A stretch of 64,000 bases of DNA, taken from the NCBI GenBank assembly GCA_965221755.1, contig OZ244921.1, forward strand, positions 3,162,001 to 3,226,000, given 5' to 3'. A program made the position numbers and the translations under genes. Origin of the DNA: Azophilus sp965221755. GTDB taxonomy: Bacteria > Pseudomonadota > Gammaproteobacteria > Pseudomonadales > Azotimanducaceae. The notes beneath the pieces were generated by a model. It ran no database searches and was not told the DNA's origin. It worked only from the letters and a program-made list of their open reading frames with translations. Numbering within the stretch: the stretch's first letter is position 1; every line of letters starts with the position of its first letter. Of this stretch, positions 1-10,700 are shown piece by piece.

Positions 1-1
1 C

Positions 2-1234
2 AATGAGGCGACCGCCCTGTGGACGCGCTCCCGCTCGGAGATCAGCGACGAGGAGTACCGCGAGTTCTACAAGCACGTCTCCCACGACTTTGAAGACCCC
101 CTGTCCTGGAGCCACAACCGGGTCGAGGGCCGGCTGGAGTACACCAGCCTGCTGTACCTGCCCAAGCGCGCCCCCTTCGATCTCTGGAACCGGGAATCGC
201 CGCGGGGCCTGAAGCTGTACGTGCAGCGCGTGTTCATCATGGACGACGCCGATCAGTTCCTGCCCCTCTACCTGCGCTTCGTCAAGGGCGTGGTCGATTG
301 CAACGACTTGCCGCTCAATGTCTCCCGCGAGGTGCTGCAGCAGGACGAGCGGGTCGCCAGCATCCGCAGCGCCCTGACCAAGCGGGTGCTCACCGCCCTG
401 GACGGCATGGCCAAGAAGGAGCCTGAGGACTACCAAGCGTTTTGGGATGAGTTCGGGGAAGTCATCAAGGAGGGCGCCGGCGATGAGTTCGCCAACCGGG
501 AGCTTTACCGCGGACTGCTGCGCTTCGCCTCCACAGCCGGGGAGGACGCCACCAAGAACGTCGCTCTCAAGGATTGCCTCGAACGCCTCGTGGAGGACCA
601 GGACCGCATCTACTACTTGGTGGCGGACAGCTACGAAAACGCCCGTTCCAGCCCCCATCTGGAAATCTTCAGGGAGCGTGGCATCGAAGTCCTGCTGTTG
701 TTCGACCGCATCGATGAATGGCTGATGACGAACCTACCCGAGTTCGACGGCAAGGCCTTTCAGGACATCACCCGCGCCGGCCTCGTGCTGCCGGGAGAGG
801 CTGCGGAAAAAACCGCCGAAGGCGGGGAGTCGGCGGCGGATGCCGACAAAGGCAAGGACGAGACCGACGACGACCCGCTGGCCGAACGCATCAAGACGGC
901 GCTGGCAGACCGCGTGGAGGCGGTGCGCGCCTCGACCCGGCTCACCGACTCCCCGGCCTGCTTGGTGCAGGGCGAGTTCGCCTTGGGCAGGCAGATGCAG
1001 CGCATCATGGAGGCCACCGGCCAAGCGTTCACCCCGCCCAAGCCCAGCTTCGAGTACAACGCCGGGCATCCGCTGCTCAAGCGCCTCGACCGGGAGAGCG
1101 ATGAGGACCGCTTCGCCGATCTGGTGCTGGTGCTGTTCGACCAAGCCAGCCTGGCGGAAGGCGACGCCCTTCAGGACGCCGGCGCTTACGTCAACCGAAT
1201 GAACCGATTGCTGCTGGAGTTGCTGGAGCGCTGA
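2..1234 (+). CDS. htpG: HtpG chaperone (Hsp90), 3' part
   Basis: This is the C-terminal 410 codons of the bacterial Hsp90 chaperone, an ATP-dependent cytosolic dimer that remodels client proteins. The reading frame is open from base 2, so the N-terminal ATPase domain lies outside the window. The visible part starts in the middle domain (LWTRSRSEI, then LYLPKRAPFDLW and LKLYVQRVFIMDD) and continues through the family signature DLPLNVSREVLQ to the C-terminal dimerisation domain, ending LLELLER. An acidic, low-complexity insertion rich in E, D, A and K sits near window residues 265-290, between the middle and dimerisation domains. E. coli HtpG is 624 residues, so roughly one third is missing because of the window edge, not through truncation. 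A dispersed hairpin repeat follows 23 bp after the stop. Confidence 0.96.
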   Translation, partial: NEATALWTRSRSEISDEEYREFYKHVSHDFEDPLSWSHNRVEGRLEYTSLLYLPKRAPFDLWNRESPRGLKLYVQRVFIMDDADQFLPLYLRFVKGVVDCNDLPLNVSREVLQQDERVASIRSALTKRVLTALDGMAKKEPEDYQAFWDEFGEVIKEGAGDEFANRELYRGLLRFASTAGEDATKNVALKDCLERLVEDQDRIYYLVADSYENARSSPHLEIFRERGIEVLLLFDRIDEWLMTNLPEFDGKAFQDITRAGLVLPGEAAEKTAEGGESAADADKGKDETDDDPLAERIKTALADRVEAVRASTRLTDSPACLVQGEFALGRQMQRIMEATGQAFTPPKPSFEYNAGHPLLKRLDRESDEDRFADLVLVLFDQASLAEGDALQDAGAYVNRMNRLLLELLER

Positions 1235-1257
1235 CCAGTTTCCAGCAGTCGCCGGTG

Positions 1258-1350
1258 TGTGCGGGCTCAGAAACATACCGGAATCTGATCTAAGCGACGA
1301 GCGCGGAGTTTCGCGCCAGCGAAACTCCATCCGCGACCGTCAGGTCGCGC
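1258..1350 (+). repeat. Dispersed hairpin repeat, copy 1
   Basis: This is a full-length copy of a roughly 95-bp element found repeatedly in this window. It has a 5' block (tgtgcgggctcagaaacat), then a perfect 10-bp stem GGAGTTTCGC/GCGAAACTCC at 1305-1314 and 1319-1328 with loop gcca, then a second hairpin CGCGACC/GGTCGCG with loop gtca. It lies between the htpG stop and the DUF4892 gene. No coding potential is seen. It may serve as a transcription terminator or an mRNA-stabilising structure, but it lacks the T-run of a classic intrinsic terminator. Confidence 0.85.
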
Positions 1351-1389
1351 GGTGTGGTCATTTTGGCAACCGGCCATTAGCATTGACCC

Positions 1390-2328
1390 GTGCTTGCCGC
1401 CATTTCCATTTTGGTTCCCAAACCGAGCCGCCTGGGCCGCTGGCTGCTGCTGGCGCTAACCCCCGGTTTGGCCGCAGCCGCCGCCGACGTGCCGGGCGCC
1501 GCTGACCCGCCCGGCCTTGACCGCTTTCCCAGGGCTTGGATCATCGCCCATGAGCGCCAGGATGAGTTTGCGCCTCGGGAGTTCATCGTCAGCGCCGTCG
1601 AGAAGATCCGGCGGGAGCTGCGCATCGAGCGCAAACTGCGCATCGACGCCACCGCGATGCGCGTCACCTACCGGATTCCGGCCGGCGTGCCCTTGAGCGA
1701 GGTCATTGCCCACTACGAAAAGGCCTTGGGCGCCAACGCCCTGTTCAGTTGCCGAGGCCGGGACTGCGGGCGCAGCAACGGCTGGGCCAACCAAGTGTTC
1801 GGCCAAGCCATCCTGTTCGGGCCGGAGGCCAATCAGTTCTACATCGCCGCCAAGGTGGCCGGCGAACTCGTTTCCGCTTACGTCATTGAGCGGGGCAATC
1901 GGCGCATCTACGCCCATGTGCAAGCCCTGCAGCCGCGCGATGCGGTGCAAGCGGTGACCAATGCGGAGCTCACTGAGGAATTGGCCGGCAATGGCTTTGC
2001 CGCGGTCGCCGGCGTGCGGCCGCGCCGTGACGGCAGCATTCCGGATGACGGCCTTGCGAAGCTGCGCAGCCTGTCCGCCCGTCTGCGCATTTTTGAGCGC
2101 CTCACCGTTTATGTGGTCTGCCATCTCCACGGCCCGGAGGAGACCGCGCTGATGCTGGAGCGCTCGACGGCCTGCGCCGAAGCCGCTCGCGACGCGCTGG
2201 AGGAGGGCATCGACGCAAGCGCGGGCCCCAATCTGATCCCCTTTGGCGCTGGTCCCTTGCTGCCCCGGGCCGGCGGCGCGGTGGCCCGCATCGAATTGGT
2301 GCTGCCCCATCGCCAGCAGCGTGACTGA
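1390..2328 (+). CDS. DUF4892 family exported protein
   Basis: The predicted protein has 312 residues and a GTG start. An N-terminal hydrophobic stretch (RWLLLALTPGLAAAA) reads as a signal peptide, so it is probably periplasmic or lipid-associated. The mature part shows the DUF4892 pattern: a start like LDRFPRAWIIAHERQDEF, a conserved VTYRIPAGVPLSEVIAHY segment, the cysteine motif ALFSCRGRDCGRSNGWANQVF, and a later region that resembles an OmpA-like fold. No biochemical role is established for this family, which is common in Pseudomonas relatives. The 3' end overlaps the prmB start by 8 bp, so the two genes are translationally linked although no functional link is evident. Confidence 0.8.
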   Translation: MLAAISILVPKPSRLGRWLLLALTPGLAAAAADVPGAADPPGLDRFPRAWIIAHERQDEFAPREFIVSAVEKIRRELRIERKLRIDATAMRVTYRIPAGVPLSEVIAHYEKALGANALFSCRGRDCGRSNGWANQVFGQAILFGPEANQFYIAAKVAGELVSAYVIERGNRRIYAHVQALQPRDAVQAVTNAELTEELAGNGFAAVAGVRPRRDGSIPDDGLAKLRSLSARLRIFERLTVYVVCHLHGPEETALMLERSTACAEAARDALEEGIDASAGPNLIPFGAGPLLPRAGGAVARIELVLPHRQQRD

Positions 2329-3211
2329 GCTGCGAACGCTGCTTGCCGAGGTGCATGAGCGGTTCCGGCAAGCGCCGCTCTGCTACGGCCAAGGCACCGA
2401 TAACGCTTGGGATGAGGCCACGGCCTTGGTGCTCGGCGTGACCGGACTGCCGGATGCGCCGCCCTCCCTCGATGCCCGCCTGGATGGGGCAACCGCAACC
2501 CGGATTCGGCGGCTCGCCCAGCGCCGCGTGGACGAACGCCAGCCCCTGGCTTGGCTGCTTGGCAAGGCCCAGTACTGCGGGGCTTGGTTCCAGGTTGAGC
2601 CCGGCGTTGTGGTGCCGCGCTCTCCCATCGGCCCCATGCTGCAGGACGGCCTTCGGCCTTGGCTGGCCCGCGCGCCGCAGCGCATCTTGGACCTGTGCTG
2701 CGGGAGCGGCTGTCTCGGCCTGTTGGCGGCCGAGCAATTCCCAGCCGCGAAAGTCGTATTGGTCGATGCCGACCCCCGCGCCGCCAGCCTCGCGCGGCGC
2801 AATGCCGCTGCCTTGGGCCTGGCCGGACGCGCGCAAGTGGCTTGCGCCGACCTGTTCGACGGCGCGCCCTCGGACGCCTTTGATCTGATCCTTTGCAATC
2901 CGCCCTATGTGGATGCGGCGGATCTGGGCGCGCTGCCGCCGGAGTTCGCGCACGAACCCGCCCTGGGACTGGCTGGCGGCGAGGATGGCCTTGATGTCGT
3001 GCGCCGGATCATCGACCAAGCCCCGAACCATCTGGAGGCGGGCGGGCTGCTGGTGTGCGAGGTGGGCCTGAACGCCTGGCGCGTCAATCGCGCTTGGCCG
3101 AGCTTGCCCTTCATCTGGCCCGACTTGCCGTCCAGCGGGCCGGCCGTGTTCCTGCTGTCCGGGTTCGGCAGCGGATTGGAGCTTCCCCTGAGCCAGCGTT
3201 CGGGCCTCTGA
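2321..3211 (+). CDS. prmB: PrmB, ribosomal protein L3 glutamine methyltransferase
   Basis: The predicted 296-residue class I methyltransferase would transfer a methyl group from S-adenosylmethionine to a glutamine of ribosomal protein L3. The SAM-binding motif DLCCGSGCLG is at about residues 124-133, and the catalytic NPPY motif of the PrmB/PrmC group is at residues 193-196, followed by VDAADLGALPPEFAHEPALGLAGG, where EPALGL is typical of PrmB. A longer frame opens at 2243, but the GTG at 2321 (VTELRTLL) matches the usual N-terminus and gives an 8-bp overlap with the gene before. PrmC is the main alternative. The ALPPE(F)xxEPxLAL pattern and N-terminal length favour PrmB. Confidence 0.85.
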   Translation: MTELRTLLAEVHERFRQAPLCYGQGTDNAWDEATALVLGVTGLPDAPPSLDARLDGATATRIRRLAQRRVDERQPLAWLLGKAQYCGAWFQVEPGVVVPRSPIGPMLQDGLRPWLARAPQRILDLCCGSGCLGLLAAEQFPAAKVVLVDADPRAASLARRNAAALGLAGRAQVACADLFDGAPSDAFDLILCNPPYVDAADLGALPPEFAHEPALGLAGGEDGLDVVRRIIDQAPNHLEAGGLLVCEVGLNAWRVNRAWPSLPFIWPDLPSSGPAVFLLSGFGSGLELPLSQRSGL

Positions 3212-3300
3212 TCGGCCGCAACCGCGGATTGCCTTCCAACGCCGATCCAAGGCGTGAATCCTGATTCGGGGGGTGCGGCGAGGGTGGGGCAGGGGCTTGG

Positions 3301-4878
3301 CTACATGCACCAGACCTCAACCGATTCCCCGGAGGGGGCGACCTCGACGCTGTGGGCCAACTTCTCCTCCCAGCGCTTGTCCTCGGCGGGATCGACGATC
3401 ACCACATGGCCGCTGGCTGCGCCGCAGGCGTCCATGTGGCGCGCCGTCTGCTCCACTGCGCCAGCCACCGCTTTGCGCAGTTCGCCGCGCCGAATCTTGC
3501 ACTCGATGACGTGCCGGCGCTCTCGGCGGGGGCCAGCCCCGTCCGGCGGCATGGGCCAGATGATCATCAGGTCCGTGCGGCCGCGGCCGGTTGCGTACTC
3601 GCGCTCGATGCGGCCCTTTCGGTTGACCACGCGCTGCAAGTGCGCCTGCAGCAGCAGTTGCGGCCAAGCCTCCGCGACGACGAACCGACCGCGCCACTGC
3701 TCGGAGTGGTCGCGGAAGAAGGCTTGGTATTCGCCAAGCAGCTTCGAGACGTTCAGGCCCCCATCGGAGGCCATGAACCAAGCCGTCTCCGGAGTCTCCA
3801 GTTGCCCTTGGGCCACATGGTTCAGAACTCTCGGCACCACCTCGGCGTAAAGGGGGTTGGCCAGACGCACGGGGTCGTCGTCGGCCACCAGCCCCAGATC
3901 GCGGGCATATTGAAGATCCTCCCCAGAGGCGCCGTCCCCGGCGCCGTCCCCCGTGAGGATGGGTGCGACCACGCGCCGCACGCGCTCGTCCATCAGGCGG
4001 TGGGCGAGGTGGTTGATGTGGGTCTCGCGGCGGGCGATGATGCTCTCGCGGGCGTCGATGATGTCCCCTGCCGCAACCGGCTGGGCCGTGCCGTCCCCTT
4101 CGGGCGCGTTGCGGAAGCAGGCATCGTAGGCCAGCGCATTCACCAGCCACGGCTGGCCGCGAGTCCGCTCCCACACGGCCTCCAGAGCTTGAGGATCAAA
4201 CGCCCGGCCCGTCTCTTGCGTGTGCTGGCTGAGCAGCGCCATGGTCTCCTCGCGCGTGAAGTCGCCGAGACGCATGGACTCGGCGATGTTGAACGGGCTC
4301 GAATCGCCCACTGGGTAGTCGCGCACGTCGCGCATGCCGCACAGCGCCACGCTCAACGGAAACGATCCCGGCCGCGAGGGATAGCCCGCGCGCAATTGGT
4401 GCAACGTCGATGCCAGCAGCCCGCCCGCCAGAGCGTCGATCTCGTCGATCAGCAGCACCAGCGGGATCGGAGCGGATGCCGACCACTGTCTCAGCACCTT
4501 GCCGAGGGCACCGCTGGGGCCGGCTCGTTGCAGCGCCTCTGGCCATGCGCTCTCCGGAAATCGATCTCCTAGGGTGGCCTTCGCCTGGTCGGCCAGCTCA
4601 TCCAGGATGGCGCGCATCGCCTGCTCCCGATCCTCGGCTTCGGCAGCCGCTTGGAAGGTTGCGTAAACGCAGCGCAGTTCGCCCTCGACGCCGCTGTTCA
4701 GCAGGTCGCGCAGCGCTAGCAGGGTGGTGGTTTTGCCGGTTTGCCGGGGCGCGCGCAGCACGAAGCAGTGCTTCTGCCGGATGAGCCGCAGCACGTTGCC
4801 GAGGTCCACGCGCTCAAGTGGCGGTACGCAGTAGTGATCCTGCGCTCGCACCGGGCCGCGTGTGTTGAAGAAGCGCAT
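3301..4878 (-). CDS. AAA-like ATPase with C-terminal PD-(D/E)XK nuclease-like domain
   Basis: The 525-residue protein starts at MRFFNTRGPV, and the N-terminal block with DHYCVPPLER is characteristic of the AAA_35 (AAA-like domain) family. Walker A is APRQTGKTT at about residues 43-51 and Walker B is VLLIDEIDAL at 141-150. Near residues 437-462 RTDLMIIW, a spacer and HVIECKI form the D...ExK pattern of a PD-(D/E)XK nuclease fold. The open frame extends upstream to 5028, but the ATG at 4878 matches the family start. Proteins of this type are scattered and often horizontally acquired, and the cellular role is unknown; a defence or mobile-element function is possible but unproven. The gene is a single minus-strand unit between prmB and aroC, convergent with prmB and divergent from aroC. 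Confidence 0.8.
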   Translation of the reverse strand: MRFFNTRGPVRAQDHYCVPPLERVDLGNVLRLIRQKHCFVLRAPRQTGKTTTLLALRDLLNSGVEGELRCVYATFQAAAEAEDREQAMRAILDELADQAKATLGDRFPESAWPEALQRAGPSGALGKVLRQWSASAPIPLVLLIDEIDALAGGLLASTLHQLRAGYPSRPGSFPLSVALCGMRDVRDYPVGDSSPFNIAESMRLGDFTREETMALLSQHTQETGRAFDPQALEAVWERTRGQPWLVNALAYDACFRNAPEGDGTAQPVAAGDIIDARESIIARRETHINHLAHRLMDERVRRVVAPILTGDGAGDGASGEDLQYARDLGLVADDDPVRLANPLYAEVVPRVLNHVAQGQLETPETAWFMASDGGLNVSKLLGEYQAFFRDHSEQWRGRFVVAEAWPQLLLQAHLQRVVNRKGRIEREYATGRGRTDLMIIWPMPPDGAGPRRERRHVIECKIRRGELRKAVAGAVEQTARHMDACGAASGHVVIVDPAEDKRWEEKLAHSVEVAPSGESVEVWCM

Positions 4879-5049
4879 GGCCGGATTATCGCAGATTTGA
4901 TGGCCCCGCCGCCTTGGGGACGCCGGTCCGTGCTTCAAGGGCAAGGCAAAAGCCCGATCAATCCCGGCGTGGCAAACCGGATGGGCGAGGGATTGGCCGA
5001 GCCTGTCCGGCGTCGAGTCCGGAACCATGAGCGTTGCCCGGCAACCGAC

Positions 5050-5078
5050 TTGATGCCGCAGCCCTCGGTTCCCATACT
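5050..5078 (+). promoter_or_regulatory. Candidate sigma-70 promoter for aroC
   Basis: The sequence shows TTGATG as a -35 element, a spacer of exactly 17 bp, and CATACT as a -10 element. The predicted start would give a leader of about 30 bases before the aroC ATG. It is the best match in the 235-bp gap between the two divergent genes. Promoter prediction by eye in GC-rich DNA is uncertain. Confidence 0.5.
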
Positions 5079-5113
5079 AGCGTCACCAGCGCCACAGCCA
5101 GCTAGGGCGGCTC

Positions 5114-6190
5114 ATGTCCGGCAACACTTTCGGCCAGCACTTCACCCTCACCACCTTCGGCGAGAGCCACGGTCCGGCATTGGGCGCCATTGTCGATGGC
5201 TGCCCGCCCGGCATCGCGCTGTCCGCAGCGGACATCCAGCCCGACCTCGACCGCCGCCGTCCGGGGCAGTCCAAGTACACCACCCAACGCCGGGAAGGCG
5301 ACCAAGTGAGAATTCTTTCGGGCGTCTTCGAGGGCCGCACCACGGGCACGCCCATTGGCTTGGCCGTGGAGAACGAGGATCCGAAGAGCAAGGACTACGA
5401 CGCCATAAAGAACCTGTTCCGGCCCGCCCACGCCGACTTCACCTACCATCACAAGTACGGCCTGCGCGATTACCGCGGCAGCGGCCGGGCCTCGGCTCGG
5501 GAGACGGCGATGCGGGTGGCCGCCGGGGCCATCGCCAAGAAGTGCCTTGGCGAGCTGGCCGGGGTCCGGGTGCGGGGCCATCTGTCCGCCATCGGCGAGC
5601 TTCGCCCGCCTTTCAAGTCATGGGACGCCGTGGAAGCCAATCCCTTCTTTTGCCCGGATCCGGACAGCGTCGAAGCCATCGCCGCGCTGATCGATGAGCT
5701 GCGCCGGGCGGGGGACTCGATCGGCGCGGAAGTCACCGTGGTCGCCAGCGGCGCGCCGGTCGGCCTGGGGGAGCCCGTGTTCGCCAAGCTCGATGCCGAG
5801 TTGGCCAGCGCCCTGATGGGCATCAACGCCGTCAAGGCGGTGGCCATCGGCGATGGCTTTGAAGTCGTCCGCCAGCGCGGCACCGAGCACCGGGACGAGA
5901 TGGCCAGCCAAGGCTTCCTGAGCAACCGCGCCGGCGGCGTGCTCGGCGGCATCTCCTCGGGCCAGGACATCATCGCCCGCATCGCCCTGAAGCCCACCTC
6001 CAGCCTGACCACCCCGGGACGAACAGTGGACATCGACGGCAATGAGACGGAAGTGGTCACCAAGGGGCGCCATGATCCCTGCGTCGGCATTCGCGCCGTC
6101 CCCATCGCCGAAGCGATGATCGCCCTGGTGCTGATGGACCACCTGCTGCGCCACCGGGGGCAGGTGGGCAACGGCGGGCGGCCGGCTTAA
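5114..6190 (+). CDS. aroC: Chorismate synthase
   Basis: The 358-residue enzyme catalyses the last step of the shikimate pathway: it converts 5-enolpyruvylshikimate-3-phosphate to chorismate using reduced FMN. Family signatures are visible in order: GNTFGQHFTLTTFGESHG at the N-terminus, the RRRPGQSKYTTQRREGDQV region, YRGSGRASARET, and SNRAGGVLGGISSGQDI with LKPTSSL near the C-terminal third. The length is typical of the family. It stands alone behind its own candidate promoter. Its product feeds the tryptophan branch, whose trpFBA genes occur later in the window. Confidence 0.98.
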   Translation: MSGNTFGQHFTLTTFGESHGPALGAIVDGCPPGIALSAADIQPDLDRRRPGQSKYTTQRREGDQVRILSGVFEGRTTGTPIGLAVENEDPKSKDYDAIKNLFRPAHADFTYHHKYGLRDYRGSGRASARETAMRVAAGAIAKKCLGELAGVRVRGHLSAIGELRPPFKSWDAVEANPFFCPDPDSVEAIAALIDELRRAGDSIGAEVTVVASGAPVGLGEPVFAKLDAELASALMGINAVKAVAIGDGFEVVRQRGTEHRDEMASQGFLSNRAGGVLGGISSGQDIIARIALKPTSSLTTPGRTVDIDGNETEVVTKGRHDPCVGIRAVPIAEAMIALVLMDHLLRHRGQVGNGGRPA

Positions 6191-6408
6191 CCCAACCGGC
6201 CACCGTCATGGAATCAGGGAGAAGTCAGCTGAAGCCTGGGGTCGCCCAGCTCTCGATTCCCGGTGGCGGCTCAGATTGAAGCCATCAACCTTGTTGTCGG
6301 CTCCTGTGCTTCAAGCTGAGCCGGCAACCCTCGGCGCGGGTTTTGCCTTATTCAAGCGAATTCCTGCGTCGCCGGCCTTCCGGCCCGCTTCCGGCCCGCC
6401 GCGCCCGC

Positions 6409-7740
6409 TCACCAGCGGGCGCGGACCTCGACCTCGACGCCGTGCTCCGCCCCGGCGGCGCGGCTCTCCCTGCGCACCGCCCTGAGGTCCAGCGACAGGT
6501 CGGGCGCGTCCTCGGAATCCGGCTCGAGGCGCCAGCCGAGGCTGTAGTCGCGCGACCCCGCCGCCTGGCCGTAGCCGGCCTGCGGGCTGCCGGTCCAGCG
6601 CCCGCCGAACGCCGGCAGCCCGTAGGCGGCCTCCAGCGTCCAGCGGCCGCCCGCAGCGCTCCCCGCGCGCTGCTCCAGCGTCTCCGGCTGGAACAGGGCG
6701 TCAAGGCCTCCCTCGGCCCGCCCCCCGAAGTCCTGGCGCAGGCTCAGGGACGCTCCCCGCTGCGTCGCCGGGGTCGGGTCGAAGGCCAGCGAGGCGGAGA
6801 ACCCTCTGTCTTTCAGATCGTCGTTCCCGTGCGCCACCAGCGCGCGGCCCGACAGGTCGAGCGACAGGCCGAGCGACGGGTCCCGCCACTCAAGGCCGCC
6901 GCCGAGCTCGACGCCGAAGCCGGCCTCCGCATCACCACCGTCATGGCGCACGCCGACTTCAAGCCTCGGCACGAGGCTGGCCCCGCCGACCCCGGCGCGG
7001 AACGGGCTGCCGACCGCGAGGCTCCAGCTGCCCTCCAGCCCCATCCGCAGCCGCGTCACCGAAGACGACGACGATGCCAGGTCGCGTGTCTCTTCCGAGG
7101 CGGCGCGCGTCCAGAGCGCGTCCGAGGTCAGCGCCAGCGCCGGACCGCCTTGCCCCGGCGCGAACAGGTCGCCGCGCAGGCCCGCCGCCGCCATGCCCCA
7201 GCGGGTCCCGGCGCCGTAGCGGCCGCCCCGGGCCGTGCTCAGCGTCACCTCGCCGGCACCGTAGCCGACCGCGCCCCAGAGTTTCAGACGGTCTGAGACC
7301 CGCAGCGCGGCGTAGGGGATCGACGCCGTGAGCCGCGCCTCCACCCGGCCGTCGCCGGGCTGCGCCGCGACGTCGCACGGCGCTCCGACCCCGGCATCGG
7401 GGCACGGGCCGTCCCTGCCGTCGGCGGCGGGCGCGCTCCAATCCGGTGCCGGCCCGGGCGGGCCGTTTCCCCCGGCGGCGGCGTACCCGCCCTCCGACAG
7501 GCTCCGGGTCAGCGCCAGCCCGACCAGCCAATCGCCGCGCGCGTAGTCCGCGCCCAGCATGGCCGTGGTCACCGTGCCGTCAAGCGTCACGTGCGTCCCC
7601 TCGTCCCGCTCCGCGCCGTTGAAGCCGTCCCGCGACGCCCGCCCCCAGAAGGCCAGGCTGCCGTCCGCGCCGTCCCGCGGCCGGGTCAGCGTGAAGTTCG
7701 TCCCGAGCAGCACCTCGCTCGCGGTCATGGCGCGGGATTG
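6409..7740 (-). other. Outer-membrane beta-barrel domain of the giant protein
   Basis: This is the C-terminal segment of the giant protein (about residues 8121-8564). It contains alternating amphipathic strands such as LAFWGRASRDGF, LVGLALTRSL, LKLWGAVGYGAGEV, MGLEGSWSLAVG, YSLGWRLEP and a final strand ending in an aromatic residue (W), as in autotransporter barrels. A helix with LARMGRTVAQQAL just upstream matches the linker that usually threads the barrel. This places the protein at the outer membrane and suggests type V-like self-secretion, not export by the Gsp system. Confidence 0.75.
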
Positions 7741-10700
7741 GAGTCCAAGCGCGTCGGGGCCGCCGTCGCCCGGCCCGGCGCGGCCGCCGAACGCATCCGA
7801 TGCGGTGCCGGGGGCAGGCGCGGCGGCGGCCGCACCGAGGCCCCGAGCGGCGGGCGACCCGGAGCCGAACGAGCCGCCCGCGAAGGACCCGCGCATGCCC
7901 GGCGCCCGGTCCGCCTCCATCCGGCCCGCCACGCCGTCGAGCGCCTGCTGCGCCACCGTGCGCCCCATGCGCGCCAAGTGGGCCGCCGGCATCGGGTCGT
8001 CGTTGACGATCGTCCCCACGCCCACCGCCTTGGCGATGACCGCGCCCTCCGCCCGCGACAGCACCGCCTCGAAGGTCTCCTCGCCCTCGTCGTGCGCGTC
8101 GTCGTAGATGTACACCCAGCGGCGCTGCTCGGTCTGCCCCGGCGCGAACTCCACCAGGTAGAAGGGACGCGCGTAGTCGTAGTACTGCCAGCGCGCCGAC
8201 GGCGGGGTCGCGTCGCGGACGTCCATCCGCACCCGCACCGTCTCCTCCGAGGCGCGCGACAGCCTGATGGTGAACCGCATCGGCTCGCCTTCCCCGCCGC
8301 GCCCGTCGGATATCGACAGTTCGGGCACGGTCGGGGCCGTGGCGTCGTCGTCCGCCACCCGCACCCCGGCCGACGACGAACTGCCCAGCCGGTAGCCCGC
8401 GCCCGCGGCGAGCCGCAGCGTCACGTCGCCGTCGGCCTCGTCGGCGTCATCCGAGGTGGTGGGCACCGACACTGTCTTCGAGGCCTCGCCCGCGGCAATG
8501 GTCACCGTCTTCGATCCCTCGTCGCCAGATGCCACGAAGTCCGAGCCGTCGGCGTCGGCCACCGCGTAGTTCACCGCCAGGGCGGATGCTGGCGCCGGGG
8601 TGACGGTCAGCGTGAACACCGCGTCCGCCCCCTCGGTGATGCCCGAACCGGCCATGACCGTCACCGCCGGCGGCGGGTCGTCGTCGTCGGCGATGGTGAA
8701 GTTCAGGCTTCCGGACGCCGCGGCGCCGCCGTCCGCGTTGGTCTCGACCGCGCCGGGGGCCACCGTCACCGTCTCGCCCGCGCCCTCGTCGAGGCTGTCC
8801 TGCACCGCCGTCAGCGTCACCGTGGCCACCGCCGGGGCGCCGTTGGCGCCGATGAACTCCACATGGGGGCTGACGTAGGTGTGCAGCGGGCCGCAGTAGA
8901 TGCCCGGCGCCGGGGCGCAGGCCGCCGTCCAGTCGTCCCCGCGCGCCGCCGCGCCGCCGAACGCGAGCGGCACCCGCACCTGCTCGTCCGCCTCGAGCCG
9001 CCGCCCGAGCGTCACCGTGAACGCCTTGGTCCCGCCCGCCTCGGCGATGTCGCCCGCCGGGCCGGCGAGCGCCACCGTGGTGGCGTCGTCGTCGGTGACC
9101 CGCACTTCGGCGGCGGCCGGGTCGCCCGGGGCGTAGCCCGCGCCCGAATCCACCGCCACCGACACCGCCCCGGAGGGCTCGTCGGCGCTGTCCGCAACGG
9201 TCGCCACTTCGATGTCCACCGAGCTTTCCCCGGCCCGGATGACGGCCGTCTTCGCGCCCTCGCCATCGGCGGCCACGAAGTCCGCGTTCGCCGCGTCGGC
9301 CACCGAGTAGTTCACCGTCAGGTCGGCCGCCGGGGCCGGGGTGGCGGTGAGCGTGAACGCCGCGGCCGTCCCCTCGGCGACGCCCGCCCCGGCCGCCACC
9401 GCCACCCGCGGCGTGTTCGGTGGGGTCGGTGGGGTCTGCGGCGTTTGCGGGTTGGCGCAGTTCTCGAGGCGCTCGAGCTCGATGCGCACCGGGCGCCACC
9501 CGGACCAGACGGCCTCGCCCGCCCGGGCCTCGGCCGCCGTGTAGGGCTCCAGCGTGTCGCTCGCCTCCGCTCCGAAGGCGATCAGCACCCGCAGCCAGTT
9601 CTCGCCGAAGTCGCGGTCGGCGCGGTTGCGGTTGCTTGCGTAGTAGCCGCGCACCGTGGCGACGAGGTCCGCCGCCGTCGCGGCGCAGGTGGCCGGCGCG
9701 GCGTCGTTGTCCGCGACCGCCACGCTCGCCGAGGCGGTGGCGAGCGTGTAGCCCGCCCCCGCGCCCAGCGTCGCCGTGATGGCGCCGTCGGCCTCGTCGG
9801 TGGGGTCGTCGTCGGTCGCGACCGTGAAGGTCGCCGTGCCGGTCGCCGGCACCGTCACCGTCCGCGACCCGGCCTCGCCGGCGGCGGCGAAGCTGCCCGT
9901 CTGGGCGATGGTCACCGACACCGGCAGCGGCGAGGCCGGCGCCGGGACCGCGGTCAGGGTGAAGGTCGCGGCGGCGCCCTCCGTGATTCCCGCGCCGCCC
10001 GAAATGCCCACCGCCGGCAGCGGCGGCTCGCCGTCGTCGTCGCGCACCTCCACCTCGGCCGAGGCCGGGTCGCCCAGCGCGTAGGCGTCGTCGTCGGCGC
10101 GCAGCGCCACGGTCACCGCCCCGCGCGGCTCGGCCACATCGTCGTCCACCGTGGGCACCGCGTAGGCGGCCTCCGCCGACCCCGCCGGGATGGTGACGCG
10201 CTTGAAGCCCTCGTTCTCCACGGCCACGAAGTCGCGCCCGCCGCCGGCCGCCTCCGAGACCGCCAGCAGCACCGTCAGCGCCGCCGAGGTGTCGCCCTTG
10301 CGGCTGACCGTGAACGCGGCGTCCGCGCCCTCGGCCACCGCCCCGCCGCCTGCGATGGTCACCACCGGGAGCGCGGGCACGACGCCCCCGCCGTCGTTGT
10401 CCGTCAGCCGCACCGACGCCGACGCGGGGCTGCCCACCGTGTAGACTGCCGGCACCGCGGCCAGCGACGCCGTCACCATGCCGTCCGGCTCGTCGGCGCT
10501 GTCCGCCACGGTCCGCACCGTGAACCCGGCCGAGGTCGCCCCCGCCTTGAGCGGCACCCGCCGCCGGCCCTCGTCGGCCGCGGCGAGGAAGTCGCTCCCC
10601 GGCGCGTCCGCGACCGTGACGAAGACGTCGAACGTCGTCGACGGCGCCGCGGCCGCCGTCAGCGTGAACGTCACTTCCGCGCCCTCGGCGACCGGCCCGG

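Noticed and set aside
2102..3310. Minus-strand frame of 402 codons opposite the DUF4892 gene and prmB
   Set aside because: Shadow frame; PrmB motifs on the plus strand are unambiguous.
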